Assembly (NCBI GenBank): GCA_024508935.1
Contig: JANINW010000014.1
Location: 191,540 to 255,539 of the forward strand
Source of the DNA: Flavipsychrobacter sp.
GTDB lineage: Bacteria > Bacteroidota > Bacteroidia > Chitinophagales > Chitinophagaceae
Length of the DNA stretch: 64,000 nt
Direction: 5' to 3'
Under the pieces are notes generated by a model, which worked only from the letters and a program-made list of their open reading frames with translations, had not been told where the DNA came from and ran no database searches. The position numbers were made by a program, and so were the translations under genes. Positions 1 through 9,373 of the stretch are shown here, one piece after another. Positions within the stretch are counted from its first letter, which is position 1. Every line of letters begins with the position of its first letter.

Positions 1-765
1 GCGTATTTAGATATTCTTTATGCTAACCGCAACAAAGCCTATGGCGGCTACGAATTGCGTATGCATTACGAACGAAGGGTCAGGATGGTTATTGCAGTAG
101 TACTGTTGCTGTGCACCTTTGTATTTCTAGCTTCCTATATCCGCATTCCCGCCCATGCAAATGCCGTGACATCCGCCAGGCATATCTCTACAACGCTTGC
201 TCATGTGGAGATAGAACGCCCGGTAGTCATTCCGCCTAAGCCGGCAGCTGTCCCTGTTGCTAAACCAACTGTTTCTTATACAGTACCTAAGATAGTAGAC
301 GATAAAAAAGTAACGGAACCTCCTAAAGAGGTGCCAAAAGATAAAGTATCAGGTACTGCAGACGCTGTCGGAGATCCAAGTGGAACTGTGGCTGCTACCA
401 CAACTGTTCCTGGCACAGTGGGCACAACGGCTGTAATTGATGTTCCCCCACCACCGTCTGCACCCGTACGGTCAGCAGAGAAGATGCCTGAGTTTAACGG
501 CAACCTGGCAGAATATATGAGCCGCAACCTGCGTTATCCCGACAGGGCAAGGGATGCAGGGATAGCAGGCAGGGTAGTAGTAGAATTTGTAGTAAATGAA
601 GATGGCAGCATAAGCAATGCAAGGATGCTGCGAGGTATAGGTGGTGGCTGCGATGAAGAGGCTTTACGGGTTATCAACGCCATGCCGCGCTGGAAGCCTG
701 GTATACAAGCAGGTAAGCCGGTGAAAGTATATTACACCCTGCCTGTAAAATATACCCTTGAGTGA
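1..765 (+). CDS. TonB family energy transducer (5' partial)
   Basis: Inner-membrane protein that couples the proton motive force to TonB-dependent outer-membrane receptors. The reading frame is open from base 1, and the first codons encode NRNKAYGGYELR, the motif that normally lies near the N-terminus of Bacteroidota TonB proteins. The gene therefore starts upstream of the window, and the in-frame TTG at 55 is not its start. One membrane helix (codons around 85-140) is followed by a Pro/Val/Lys-rich periplasmic linker and a C-terminal TonB domain (about 480-760) with the conserved YPDRARDAGIAGRVVVEFVV stretch. The substrate receptor cannot be told from sequence. aspS follows 73 bases downstream. 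Confidence 0.93.
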   Translation, partial: AYLDILYANRNKAYGGYELRMHYERRVRMVIAVVLLLCTFVFLASYIRIPAHANAVTSARHISTTLAHVEIERPVVIPPKPAAVPVAKPTVSYTVPKIVDDKKVTEPPKEVPKDKVSGTADAVGDPSGTVAATTTVPGTVGTTAVIDVPPPPSAPVRSAEKMPEFNGNLAEYMSRNLRYPDRARDAGIAGRVVVEFVVNEDGSISNARMLRGIGGGCDEEALRVINAMPRWKPGIQAGKPVKVYYTLPVKYTLE

Positions 766-837
766 TTTGAATTGGCGCACCTATCAATCAGCGGTTTGCG
801 TTATCTTGCAGGCGTTTCTCAAATCATTTAATTTATC

Positions 838-2604
838 ATGTATCGTACGCATACTTGTGGCGAATTAAGAATGGAGCACGCAGGTGCTGAAGTGACCCTG
901 GCAGGGTGGGTGCAAACCGTAAGAAAGTTTGGAAGTATCACGTTTATAGATCTGCGCGACCGTTATGGCATCACCCAGTTGTTGTTCAATGAATCGCTTA
1001 ATCCGCGTCTTGACCAAACGCCTATAGGCCGGGAATATGTAATACAGGTAAAAGGTAAGGTGCTGGAGCGCAGCAATAAAAACCCTAAAATGCCTACAGG
1101 TGATATTGAAATAGGGGTGGATGATTTCGCTATAATGAACGTGGCGTCTACACCTCCTTTTACGATAGAAGAGGAAACAGATGGCGGTGATGAATTGCGT
1201 ATGAAATACCGTTATCTCGATCTTCGTCGCCCGGTGCTTAAACGCAACCTGGAACTTCGTTATAAAGTAAACCGTTCTGTACGCAATTACCTGGATACTC
1301 AAGGTTTCTGGGATATAGAGACCCCATTCCTGATAAAATCTACACCGGAAGGTGCCCGTGACTTTATCGTACCATCGCGTATGAACCAGGGGCAGTTCTA
1401 TGCGTTACCGCAAAGCCCGCAAACATTTAAGCAATTGCTGATGGTGAGCGGTTATGACCGTTACTACCAGATAGTAAAATGTTTCCGCGATGAAGACCTC
1501 CGTGCCGACCGCCAGCCAGAGTTTACACAAATAGATTGTGAAATGGCATTTGTGGAGCAGGAGGATATACTGAACATGTTTGAAGGCTTATTTAAGCATG
1601 TATTTAAGGATGTAAAGGGCGTAGACATACAGGAGGCTTTCCCGCGCATGACCTGGGACGATGCTATGTGGCACTATGGTAATGATAAGCCCGACATACG
1701 CTTTGAAATGAAGATAAAAAACGCCAAGGCAAATAATAAAGTAAATGCCGAGGTGCTGAATGCTATAGATTTTAAGGTGTTTGCTGAAGCGGAAAGTATC
1801 CTGGCTATTGCAGTGCCTGGGGCAAGCGAATATACCCGCAAGCAACTGGATGAGCTTACAGAATGGGTAAAGCGCCCGCAAATAGGCATGAGCGGCCTGG
1901 TATATGTAAAATGCAATACCGACGGTACTTACAAAAGCAGCATAGATAAATTCTTCACTGAAGCTCAGCTGAACGATTTTGCCGCATTCTGCAACGCAAA
2001 TGCAGGCGACCTGATACTAATACTGGCAGGCAAAGAAACCCGTACTCGTAAGGCTATGAGTGAACTGCGCCTGGAAATGGGTAATCGCCTTGGCCTGAGG
2101 AACCCCGATGATTACAAGCCGTTGTGGGTGATTGATTTTCCATTATTTGAATATGATGAGGAAGAAGACCGTTGGGTGGCCCGTCACCATCCGTTCACTT
2201 CGCCTAAACCGGAGCAGATAGGATTGATGGCTAACCGCGAAAATTATGGAGATATTAAGGCCAATGCCTATGATATAGTCCTAAATGGAACAGAAATAGG
2301 CGGTGGGTCTATCCGTATCTTTCAGCGCGAGCTGCAGGAGCAGATGTTTGCCGCCCTGGGCATGGATAAGGAAGAGGCCCACGAAAAATTCGGCTTCCTG
2401 CTGGGGGCTTTTGAATATGGGGCTCCTCCGCATGGTGGTATCGCCTTTGGTTTTGACAGGCTTTGCGCCTTGCTGGGCGGCCAGGAGACCATACGCGACT
2501 TCATTGCCTTCCCTAAAAACAATTCGGGCAGGGATGTGATGCTGGATGCCCCCGCTGCAGTAGACAAAAAGCAGCTGGATGAGCTGGGCATGTCCCTGAA
2601 ATAA
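838..2604 (+). CDS. aspS: Aspartate--tRNA ligase
   Basis: Class II aminoacyl-tRNA synthetase that charges tRNA-Asp in the cytoplasm. The protein has 588 residues, the usual bacterial AspRS length with the extra GAD insertion domain. Visible parts are the N-terminal OB-fold anticodon-binding domain ([20 protein letters not shown]), motif 2 ([18 protein letters not shown]) and motif 3 near the C-terminus ([15 protein letters not shown]). The ATG at 838 gives the expected [12 protein letters not shown]-terminus. Whether it is discriminating or also charges tRNA-Asn cannot be decided here. Confidence 0.98.
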   Translation: MYRTHTCGELRMEHAGAEVTLAGWVQTVRKFGSITFIDLRDRYGITQLLFNESLNPRLDQTPIGREYVIQVKGKVLERSNKNPKMPTGDIEIGVDDFAIMNVASTPPFTIEEETDGGDELRMKYRYLDLRRPVLKRNLELRYKVNRSVRNYLDTQGFWDIETPFLIKSTPEGARDFIVPSRMNQGQFYALPQSPQTFKQLLMVSGYDRYYQIVKCFRDEDLRADRQPEFTQIDCEMAFVEQEDILNMFEGLFKHVFKDVKGVDIQEAFPRMTWDDAMWHYGNDKPDIRFEMKIKNAKANNKVNAEVLNAIDFKVFAEAESILAIAVPGASEYTRKQLDELTEWVKRPQIGMSGLVYVKCNTDGTYKSSIDKFFTEAQLNDFAAFCNANAGDLILILAGKETRTRKAMSELRLEMGNRLGLRNPDDYKPLWVIDFPLFEYDEEEDRWVARHHPFTSPKPEQIGLMANRENYGDIKANAYDIVLNGTEIGGGSIRIFQRELQEQMFAALGMDKEEAHEKFGFLLGAFEYGAPPHGGIAFGFDRLCALLGGQETIRDFIAFPKNNSGRDVMLDAPAAVDKKQLDELGMSLK

Positions 2605-2618
2605 ACCGGGGTAGTTAT

Positions 2619-2648
2619 TTTGAATTTATAATCTGATTGTTATCTTTA
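2619..2648 (+). promoter_or_regulatory. Bacteroidota-type promoter for the 2669 lipoprotein gene
   Basis: TTTG at 2619-2622 and TATCTTTA at 2641-2648 are separated by 18 bases. This fits the Bacteroidota sigma-A pattern (-33 TTTG, -7 TAnnTTTG) with one mismatch in the last base. It lies just after the aspS stop and 20 bases before the next ATG, suggesting separate transcription with a very short leader. Confidence 0.6.
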
Positions 2649-2668
2649 TACCTTAGTAAAATATAGCT

Positions 2669-3262
2669 ATGAAGAAAGTTTTATTCGCAACCCTTTTTGC
2701 CGCTGGTGCAAGTCTGTTGATGACATCTTGCGACAATAAGGATTATGATGCTGACCCTAATGTTGATTTGAGCCAAACGAAAAATCCTTTGAACTCAAAC
2801 GGCGAGGTGAATGTATATCCTGGTACTATAGAGGTAAGGTTGAATTATGCTGACTCGCTGATATTTACTCCTGCCAACGTTGTTACGGATACGGATGGCA
2901 ATCGTATCTGTACCGCTCAATCTTATAGCAAGCTTACACGTGAACATGATTCCCGTAGAATATTTATGGTAATACCTAAAGATGGCTACAAGGGTAAAAA
3001 TGAATACAATATTGGTGCCGATACTTTGGGCTGGTATTTCCGTTTTACCTATTACGATACTGTCAATGCTGAATACAGGAATTATATCGCCAATACTGTA
3101 ATCGGCAAGGGGGTGATAAACTGTAAAGTGAAAGGTGATGAGGGCGGTCACCTGAGAGGTACATTTAATGGTACAGTTTACCGTGTGATGGATGATGGTA
3201 CTAAGAGCAATAATGATTCTATGGTATTTACTAATGGAGAATTCTATTTCCTGAAGAAATAA
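2669..3262 (+). CDS. Putative lipoprotein of unknown function
   Basis: The 197-residue protein has an N-terminal signal peptide with a lipobox ending LLMTSC, so Cys21 is the predicted lipidation site. No Asp follows the Cys directly in a clear inner-membrane retention pattern. The rest is a soluble, beta-rich domain with no motif I recognise. It has its own upstream promoter-like sequence and a strong terminator 20 bases after the stop, so it is probably a single-gene unit. It could belong to one of the Bacteroidota DUF lipoprotein families, but I cannot name one. Confidence 0.85.
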   Translation: MKKVLFATLFAAGASLLMTSCDNKDYDADPNVDLSQTKNPLNSNGEVNVYPGTIEVRLNYADSLIFTPANVVTDTDGNRICTAQSYSKLTREHDSRRIFMVIPKDGYKGKNEYNIGADTLGWYFRFTYYDTVNAEYRNYIANTVIGKGVINCKVKGDEGGHLRGTFNGTVYRVMDDGTKSNNDSMVFTNGEFYFLKK

Positions 3263-3281
3263 GCTTACATACTTTAGTAAA

Positions 3282-3313
3282 GAAAATGCCCGGTTATACC
3301 GGGCATTTTCTTT
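3282..3313 (+). terminator. Intrinsic terminator after the lipoprotein gene
   Basis: A perfect 12-bp stem, GAAAATGCCCGG paired with CCGGGCATTTTC, encloses the loop TTATA and is followed by a short T-run. Confidence 0.85.
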
Positions 3314-3355
3314 ACCCCTTATGCAGGAGCAAAGCACAAGTGAGTACAAATGACA

Positions 3356-3380
3356 AATGCCACGTTTTTACCGTGGCATT
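3356..3380 (-). terminator. Terminator-like hairpin after the RRM gene
   Basis: AATGCCACG (3356-3364) pairs perfectly with CGTGGCATT (3372-3380) around a 7-base loop, 20 bases beyond the stop of the minus-strand RRM gene. The T-run on the minus strand is weak. Confidence 0.6.
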
Positions 3381-3399
3381 CAAGTTATATATGAGTAAC

Positions 3400-3645
3400 T
3401 TATTTCTTTTCGCGAGCTTCGTTTACTTTTAAAGGACGGCCATTTACATTTTGTCCGTCAACTGCGTTCACAGCAGCCTGGCCTTCTGCATCATTCGGCA
3501 TTTCAACAAAACCAAAGCCTTTGCTTCTGCCGGTCATTTTATCACGAATGATTTTTACAGATGAAACTGTACCATGGGCAGAGAATACGGCTTGCAGTTC
3601 ATTCTCGGTAATTTGATATGGCAAGTTGCCAACGTAGAGAGTCAT
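3400..3645 (-). CDS. RRM-domain RNA-binding protein
   Basis: A single RNA recognition motif protein of 81 residues. RNP2 is LYVGNL (residues 3-8) and RNP1 is KGFGFVEM (residues 42-49), with the aromatic residues that stack on RNA. A short basic tail ends EAREKK. Small single-RRM proteins of this kind are common in Bacteroidota and Cyanobacteria, where some are linked to cold response or RNA stability; the role here is inferred only. It lies 57 bases downstream of the oxidoreductase on the same strand and could be co-transcribed or have its own promoter in the AT-rich gap. Confidence 0.95.
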   Translation of the reverse strand: MTLYVGNLPYQITENELQAVFSAHGTVSSVKIIRDKMTGRSKGFGFVEMPNDAEGQAAVNAVDGQNVNGRPLKVNEAREKK

Positions 3646-3702
3646 TTTCAGTAAATTTTTCTAAAAATAATAAAATATTACTGAAATCCTACTATTTTGT
3701 AA

Positions 3703-4737
3703 TTATACTTTTATGGCCCCTGCATACATCATTTGTATGATGTTTACCACTTCGCGGCCATCCTCGGCACTGGTCATTATCGGTTTGCCATGGTGTAAGA
3801 CGTCAACCACGTTTTGGATGAGTTTATCATGATTACTCATAGAACCCTGGTATAAGCCATAATTGTTCGCCTTTGCCGATATATTGATAAGTGGCAGGGT
3901 AGCATCTTTTAGCTGCTGGTATTCTATAGTATTCAGGTATTGCCCTCCGATCTTTACTGTGCCTTTTTCGCCAAACAGGGTAATGGAGCCTTCCATGTTC
4001 TTCTCGTAAGAACAGGTGGTAAAATTGAAATTGATAATGGAGTCGTTTATACCTTTTAAAACAAAGCTGCCTGTATCTTCCACTTCTGTATTGTGCCTGT
4101 GGGCAAAATTATGTACCCAGCCTTCGGCGCTGGTAATACGGCCATTCAGGTAGTACATAATGTCTACAAAATGGCTGAATTGAGTAAAAAGGCAGCCACC
4201 GTCTTTATCTTTTTTACCACGCCAGTTACTTTCTGCATAATAGGCATCGCCACGGTTCCAGAAGCAGTTTACCTGTATCATGTAGGTATGGCCAAGGCCA
4301 TTGCCGGTTATTAGTTCCTTTACGGCTTGCACCGGTGGATTGTACCTGTTTTGCTTTACCGCAAAAATAATTTTACCTGCACTGTTTGCTGCAGCTATCA
4401 TTCTGTCGCATTCTGCTACGCTAAGGGCCATCGGTTTTTCCACCACGGTATGCAGCCCTGCCTGCAACCCGGCAATAGTATGCGGTTCGTGCAGGTAATT
4501 GGGTGTGCATATGCAAAGCACATCTGCATTGCCGGCAGCGAGCATATCTTCCAGCCGGGTATAGAAGGCAATGCCGGGAATAAGCTCTTTTACAGCCGGG
4601 TTTATATCGCATACCGCTACCAGTTCTGTAGATGAGTTATGCTGTATATGTTCAGCATGGCGGCGGCCTATATTACCGTAACCAACTATTGCAAAGCGTA
4701 TTTTGTCAGGCATGTCAGTATCAAAAGTAACGGTCAT
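3703..4737 (-). CDS. Gfo/Idh/MocA family NAD(P)-dependent oxidoreductase
   Basis: A 344-residue sugar oxidoreductase. The N-terminal Rossmann fold carries VGYGNIGRRH and is followed by the family EKPMAL motif, whose Lys is catalytic, then the C-terminal alpha/beta substrate domain. The FAVKQNRYNPPVQAVKELI stretch resembles UDP-N-acetyl-glucosamine/glucuronate 3-dehydrogenases of the WlbA/WbpB type, so a nucleotide-sugar substrate is possible but unproven. An alternative start is the Met at residue 9 (4713). It follows the recQ-like gene by 17 bases and probably shares its transcript. Confidence 0.88.
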   Translation of the reverse strand: MTVTFDTDMPDKIRFAIVGYGNIGRRHAEHIQHNSSTELVAVCDINPAVKELIPGIAFYTRLEDMLAAGNADVLCICTPNYLHEPHTIAGLQAGLHTVVEKPMALSVAECDRMIAAANSAGKIIFAVKQNRYNPPVQAVKELITGNGLGHTYMIQVNCFWNRGDAYYAESNWRGKKDKDGGCLFTQFSHFVDIMYYLNGRITSAEGWVHNFAHRHNTEVEDTGSFVLKGINDSIINFNFTTCSYEKNMEGSITLFGEKGTVKIGGQYLNTIEYQQLKDATLPLINISAKANNYGLYQGSMSNHDKLIQNVVDVLHHGKPIMTSAEDGREVVNIIQMMYAGAIKV

Positions 4738-4754
4738 TCTTTAAAAGCAAAATA

Positions 4755-6653
4755 CTAAGCCAGCGATATATTCCCATCAGGCGACAGTACCAGTTTTCTT
4801 TCATCGACCATTGTACGTATTAACGTTATAATTTCTATCCTTATTGCGGCAGGGAAGTGTTTATCCACCATAGCAATATGCAAACGGCCTTTGATCTTCA
4901 CTAGGTCTATAATAGCCTGGCTGCTTATTGCTGTGTTTATTGTTTTTGATTTCTTTGTGCTGCACACATCGCAATGACCGCAATCTTTGCCGGGTGATTC
5001 ACCAAAGTATTGCAGCAGCAGGCGGTCCCTGCAAACCTGCTGATTTTGCAGGAAATGTATCATGTGTTCGGTACGGTAGGCATGTCTTTTTTTAAGTACA
5101 TTGATACGTTTGAAATCAATGATCAGGTGACGGCTGTCTACCCGGTAATGATGAAAGAACAACTGCGGCGAGTTTAAAGGTTTGCGATATTCGAGTACGT
5201 CCATCGCATCTAGTTTTTGCAGCAACTGATCTGCCAGGTCTGCATTGATCTTTAATTGTTTGGCAATAACAGCAATACGTATAATGGTAGGGTGGTAGAA
5301 CACAGTGCCATACAGCCGCAACAGGGCTAATGTTACAATTCCTAAATCAGGGTAGGTTTCTGCCAGCAGATCCAACTCTTGACGGTTGACTGTAAACTGT
5401 ACAGTAGCGGGGTTGAAAACAGCATCGCTTAGTGTCCATAATCCCTCTTGTTCCAGCAGTTTTAGTGCATGGGAGGCAGGAACAGCTTCCAGTTTGAACT
5501 TTTTGCAAAAATCGCGTAGCTCGAACGGGAAATATTTATAAGGCTCAGTGCCTATTGGTATTTGCAGGTATTCGGCTACGGATTGGTACACCTGTCTCAG
5601 GTATGCTTCCGGGGGAAATTGCAGGTCGGTGCTTTCAATCAAGCGGTTAATATCTGTTTGATTGTAAAAGGCCAGTGCTGTAGCATTTTTTCCATCCCGC
5701 CCCGCCCGCCCGGTTTCCTGGTAATAGGCTTCCAGGTGTTCGGGTGCATCATAGTGCAGCACCATGCGTACGTCGGCCTTATCTATACCCATTCCAAATG
5801 CAGTGGTTGCTATCATGGTTGGCACCTTGCCATCCATCCAGGCCTGCTGGTTCTCTTCCCGTTTTTCCTTGGGCATACCGGCATGATATGCCAGGGCAGT
5901 CTTGCCATGCTGGGCAAGGTATCTTACCAGGTTTTCTGTTTGCTTGCGGCTGCGGCAATAAATAATACTGCTGCCTGCATTGTTTTGCAACGCCTCCCGT
6001 AATGCATTGTTCTTATTTTCGGTATAGCGAACATCATAGTAGATATTGCTGCGCTCAAAGCTTTGGCGGAATATGGCCGGTGCCGGCAATTCCAGTTGGC
6101 GGCAAATGTCTTGCACCACATCTGTGGTGGCAGATGCCGTAAGGGCTAATATGGGACGGTGCCTGAACGCCTGCTTTAGCTCAGCTATTTTCAGGTAATC
6201 GGGCCTGAAATCATGTCCCCATTGAGATATGCAGTGAGCTTCATCAACAGCAATGAAACTAATATCGAAGGCAGGCAGGTATTGACGGAACAGGTCTGTT
6301 TGCAGTCTCTCAGGCGATATATACAGCAGTTTATAACCATCGTGCATGGTGTTATCCAATATCCGCTTAACATCATTGAAATGCATGCCTGCATGAATAG
6401 CTTCTGCTTTGATGCCCAATTCTTTCAGGCGGCTCACCTGGTCTTGCATCAATGCAATGAGCGGCGATATAACCAGGCATACACCTTTTTTCTTCAGGGC
6501 TGGTACCTGGTAGCAAAGTGATTTTCCGGCCCCGGTAGGTAATAGGGCCACGGTGTCATTTGCATCTAAAATGCTATTGATGATCTCTTCCTGGAATGGG
6601 CGGAAGGTTTCATAACCCCAGTATTTGTTTAGTATTTGGAGTGGTGTAGACAA
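4755..6653 (-). CDS. RecQ-family ATP-dependent DNA helicase
   Basis: A 632-residue superfamily 2 3'-to-5' DNA helicase involved in recombination and fork repair. Walker A is TGAGKS (residues 40-45), the DEAH box is at 137-140 and is followed by the RecQ aromatic-rich loop (CISQWGHDFRPDY). Helicase motif VI is visible as QETGRAGRDG. Near residue 560 the zinc-binding cluster is GKDCGHCDVC. The C-terminus holds only a short winged-helix-like segment and I see no HRDC domain. It starts 9 bases after the upstream unknown gene. RecQ paralogues exist in many Bacteroidota, so the exact orthologue is not assigned. Confidence 0.96.
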   Translation of the reverse strand: MSTPLQILNKYWGYETFRPFQEEIINSILDANDTVALLPTGAGKSLCYQVPALKKKGVCLVISPLIALMQDQVSRLKELGIKAEAIHAGMHFNDVKRILDNTMHDGYKLLYISPERLQTDLFRQYLPAFDISFIAVDEAHCISQWGHDFRPDYLKIAELKQAFRHRPILALTASATTDVVQDICRQLELPAPAIFRQSFERSNIYYDVRYTENKNNALREALQNNAGSSIIYCRSRKQTENLVRYLAQHGKTALAYHAGMPKEKREENQQAWMDGKVPTMIATTAFGMGIDKADVRMVLHYDAPEHLEAYYQETGRAGRDGKNATALAFYNQTDINRLIESTDLQFPPEAYLRQVYQSVAEYLQIPIGTEPYKYFPFELRDFCKKFKLEAVPASHALKLLEQEGLWTLSDAVFNPATVQFTVNRQELDLLAETYPDLGIVTLALLRLYGTVFYHPTIIRIAVIAKQLKINADLADQLLQKLDAMDVLEYRKPLNSPQLFFHHYRVDSRHLIIDFKRINVLKKRHAYRTEHMIHFLQNQQVCRDRLLLQYFGESPGKDCGHCDVCSTKKSKTINTAISSQAIIDLVKIKGRLHIAMVDKHFPAAIRIEIITLIRTMVDERKLVLSPDGNISLA

Positions 6654-6662
6654 TATCTGGTA

Positions 6663-7121
6663 TTAAGCGGTCTTATCTACAAATACAGGCTTAAGGCCAT
6701 TAAGCCATAGTTGCTTTTTGGCATCCGGTTGTTTCTCCATTTCAGTGAGCGACAGGCCCGGTATCCAGGTACATTCATCAAAATGGTTAGGACTAAACAA
6801 GCGGAACAGGGCAGAAATGCCTAATTGTTCGGGTAAAATACCCAATAACAATATATGTTTTGGAGACAATTTACTTTTAAGCCGGTGCCAGGCTAACTTT
6901 TGGCCGGCTTCCATTTGCACTACATTATAATCAGCCAATTGACAGACTTGCAGCATTTTATTCAGCTGTACATCCTCTGCACTGCCTGTAGCATAAGGCA
7001 AGCTTAAAACCAGGCTGCCTTTAGGTTGTAACATAGCTACATTGGCAGGCAGTTCCTGCCAGTAAGCATCCCATTCTGTATCTACTATTTTTGATTGTAT
7101 AATGTTTTGCTGGTCAGTCAT
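6663..7121 (-). CDS. Conserved hypothetical protein
   Basis: A 152-residue soluble protein with no signal peptide or membrane segment and no motif I recognise. Its middle contains KLSPKHILLLGILPEQLGIS and several Trp residues, suggesting a compact alpha/beta domain. It is the first gene of a minus-strand run with the RecQ-type helicase (9-base gap), which hints at a DNA metabolism role, but that is only context. Its start lies back to back with the ilvE promoter region. Confidence 0.75.
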   Translation of the reverse strand: MTDQQNIIQSKIVDTEWDAYWQELPANVAMLQPKGSLVLSLPYATGSAEDVQLNKMLQVCQLADYNVVQMEAGQKLAWHRLKSKLSPKHILLLGILPEQLGISALFRLFSPNHFDECTWIPGLSLTEMEKQPDAKKQLWLNGLKPVFVDKTA

Positions 7122-7153
7122 TAGTGCCGTTTATTGCGTCTGTCCGTGTCCTG

Positions 7154-7186
7154 TTTGAGCGCTTAAGGAAAAAAATCGTTTCTTTG
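7154..7186 (+). promoter_or_regulatory. Bacteroidota-type promoter for ilvE
   Basis: TTTG at 7154-7157 and TTTCTTTG at 7179-7186 are 21 bases apart. The second box deviates from TAnnTTTG by one base. Transcription would start near 7193, which excludes the longest possible ilvE start at 7124 and favours 7229 or 7244. Confidence 0.5.
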
Positions 7187-7228
7187 CACGAAATTAAACC
7201 TTTTAGGGTCTTTATAATCAATCGTTTT

Positions 7229-8296
7229 ATGAGTGTTTCTGCTATGGATATTATTGTGAATAAAGTAGAGAAAAGCCGCATCAACCAGTTGGATCCGAAC
7301 AATATACAGTTTGGCAAGCTATATGCAGACCATATGCTGGTAGCGCATTATGAGAACGGGGAGTGGAAACAAGCTGAAATAGTACCGTTTGACAACCTGA
7401 GCCTGAGCCCGGCTACTACTTTTATGCACTATGGCCAGGCCATATTCGAGGGGGTTAAAGCTTATAAAGACCAGGATGGCAACCCGGTGATCTTTCGTCC
7501 GTATGATAACTGGAAGCGTATGAACCGCTCTGCTGAACGTATGGCGATGCCTGATGTACCGGAAGAACTGTTCGTAGAGGGTATGCGTCAATTGGTGGAA
7601 TTGGATAAAGCCTGGATACCTACCGGGGACGGTACCTCGCTGTACATACGCCCTTTCATGATAGCTACAGATGAATTTATAGGTGTAAAACCGGCTGAAA
7701 AATTCACTTTCCTCATAATCACCAGCCCGGCAGGTCCTTATTATTCCAAACCCGTTTCAATATATGTGCAAGACAAATATGTACGTGCATTCCCAGGTGG
7801 TATAGGGTTTACAAAAGCGGCGGGTAACTATGGTGCCAGCATGTACCCTACTATGAAAATACGGGAAATGGGCTATGACCAGATATTGTGGACTGACGGT
7901 TATGAACACAAGTATGTACAGGAAATAGGTACAATGAATGTGTTTTTTGTAATAGGCGACAAAGTGATCACCCCCAATACCGGCGAAACCATATTGGAGG
8001 GTGTAACACGTGATAGTGTAATAACTGTGCTGCGCGACAAAGGTATTATAGTGGAAGAGCGCCCAATTAGTATTGATGAAATTGTTGCTGCATATAAAGC
8101 AGGTGAACTGAAAGAAGCATTTGGTACTGGTACTGCGGCTTCTATTTCTCACATAGCCGAGCTTACCTACCACGATAATAAGATGGTATTGCCAAATGTA
8201 GAGCAAGCAGAGATATCCGAATGGGTGAAAAAAGAACTGAATGATATACGTTACGGCCGCAAAGAAGACAAGCACGGCTGGATAGTAAAAGCTTAA
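7229..8296 (+). CDS. ilvE: Branched-chain-amino-acid aminotransferase
   Basis: A fold-type IV PLP aminotransferase that performs the last step of Leu, Ile and Val synthesis and the first step of their breakdown. From ATG 7229 it has 355 residues, the usual length of the eukaryote-like (BCAT II) subgroup common in Bacteroidota. Visible landmarks include the conserved HYGQAIFEGVKAY start of the catalytic domain, GGIGFTKAAGNYGASMYP, with the PLP Lys inside FTKAAGNY or the following segment, and GTGTAASISH near the end. The frame is open back to 7124, but those 35 residues are unlike the family and lie upstream of the predicted transcription start. Met at 7244 is an alternative start. Confidence 0.95.
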   Translation: MSVSAMDIIVNKVEKSRINQLDPNNIQFGKLYADHMLVAHYENGEWKQAEIVPFDNLSLSPATTFMHYGQAIFEGVKAYKDQDGNPVIFRPYDNWKRMNRSAERMAMPDVPEELFVEGMRQLVELDKAWIPTGDGTSLYIRPFMIATDEFIGVKPAEKFTFLIITSPAGPYYSKPVSIYVQDKYVRAFPGGIGFTKAAGNYGASMYPTMKIREMGYDQILWTDGYEHKYVQEIGTMNVFFVIGDKVITPNTGETILEGVTRDSVITVLRDKGIIVEERPISIDEIVAAYKAGELKEAFGTGTAASISHIAELTYHDNKMVLPNVEQAEISEWVKKELNDIRYGRKEDKHGWIVKA

Positions 8297-8317
8297 TATT
8301 TGAAATAGTATTTGGAG

Positions 8318-8342
8318 AGCCCCGCAACAGCGGGGCTTTTTC
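8318..8342 (+). terminator. Intrinsic terminator after ilvE
   Basis: AGCCCCGC pairs with GCGGGGCT around an AACA loop and is followed by TTTTTCT. This is a classic Rho-independent terminator 21 bases past the ilvE stop. Confidence 0.92.
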
Positions 8343-8401
8343 TATTATAATTTGTTAAATGGCAAAAGTTTAGCCTTTTATAAGAAAAATGCAGTGTTTA
8401 T

Positions 8402-9373
8402 TTGCCTTGGTTTATAGCAATGGTCAGCTACTATATATCCTTAAGGCTAAAACAATTTGTCCGTTTCTTTTCCTTCAACGGCATACACCCTTTAATAGGG
8501 ATTGTCGTCTTATTGTTCTTATTTACCATTGCATCAGTCACCATTTTTCAGAAACTGCCTTATGCCGTATGGATATATGTAGTACTGGCCTTATTTAGTT
8601 TATTGGAGCTACAGCCAGCGAAGATGAATGTGATACTAAGGCAGCAGCTAACAGCCGATACTTTTTTCAAGGCAAAATTGCTGGAGAATATACTTGTCAC
8701 TATCCCGTTCCTGGTATTCCTTGGTTATAAAATGGAATGGGGGGCAGCAACATTATTGCTGGTAACTATTGTTCCTTATTCTTATTATAGTTTCAGCCTG
8801 CCCAAGCCTAAATTGAGTGTACTGCCTTCTCCATTTCCTGCATACGCATTTGAATATCACAATATGTTCAGGATGGTAATGCCGGTATATGCTATTCACC
8901 TGTTACTATTAATTGTTGGCGTTATTTCGGGCAATTTTTATGTTATGCTGGTACCTTTCTTCCTATTGCTTTTCGTTATGCAAACCGCCTACGGCCTGCC
9001 TGAAGAGGCAAGTTATATATGGCTGTACAGGTGCAATGCTGCCCGTTTTTTGCAGAAAAAAATGCTGGCTTTACTCATAGCTTATGCAGGTAGCTTTTTA
9101 CCGTTCCTGTTAACCGGTTTAGTTTTCTATCCGTCCAGCTTTGGCATTGTGTTATTATGTTTTATTGCCGGGTTGATAGCTATGCTGGGTGCTTTATTTA
9201 TAAAATACCAGTTTTATCCCAGCGCCCTGGTTACACAAATCACCCAAATTATATTTTTGGGCTTTGCAGTATCAGCTATTGCCAGCCCGCCTGTTTTTAT
9301 CATTATCCTGCTTTTTATAGGGTTCTCTTATCTGAGGGCAAAAAGAAATATTAAATCTATACTTCAATGTTAA
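8402..9373 (+). CDS. Probable ABC transporter permease-like membrane protein
   Basis: A 323-residue polytopic protein with about eight or nine strongly hydrophobic segments and no signal peptide. I see no family motif. Its last 7 bases overlap the start of an ABC ATPase gene, so the two are translationally coupled and it is most likely the membrane partner of that ATPase. The substrate is unknown. An alternative start is Met at 8420 (MVSYYISLRLKQF), and the one at 8402 has no convincing ribosome binding site. Confidence 0.8.
   Translation: MPWFIAMVSYYISLRLKQFVRFFSFNGIHPLIGIVVLLFLFTIASVTIFQKLPYAVWIYVVLALFSLLELQPAKMNVILRQQLTADTFFKAKLLENILVTIPFLVFLGYKMEWGAATLLLVTIVPYSYYSFSLPKPKLSVLPSPFPAYAFEYHNMFRMVMPVYAIHLLLLIVGVISGNFYVMLVPFFLLLFVMQTAYGLPEEASYIWLYRCNAARFLQKKMLALLIAYAGSFLPFLLTGLVFYPSSFGIVLLCFIAGLIAMLGALFIKYQFYPSALVTQITQIIFLGFAVSAIASPPVFIIILLFIGFSYLRAKRNIKSILQC

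Noticed and set aside
7124..7228. Longer ilvE start
   Set aside because: It lies upstream of the predicted transcription start and adds residues unlike the family.
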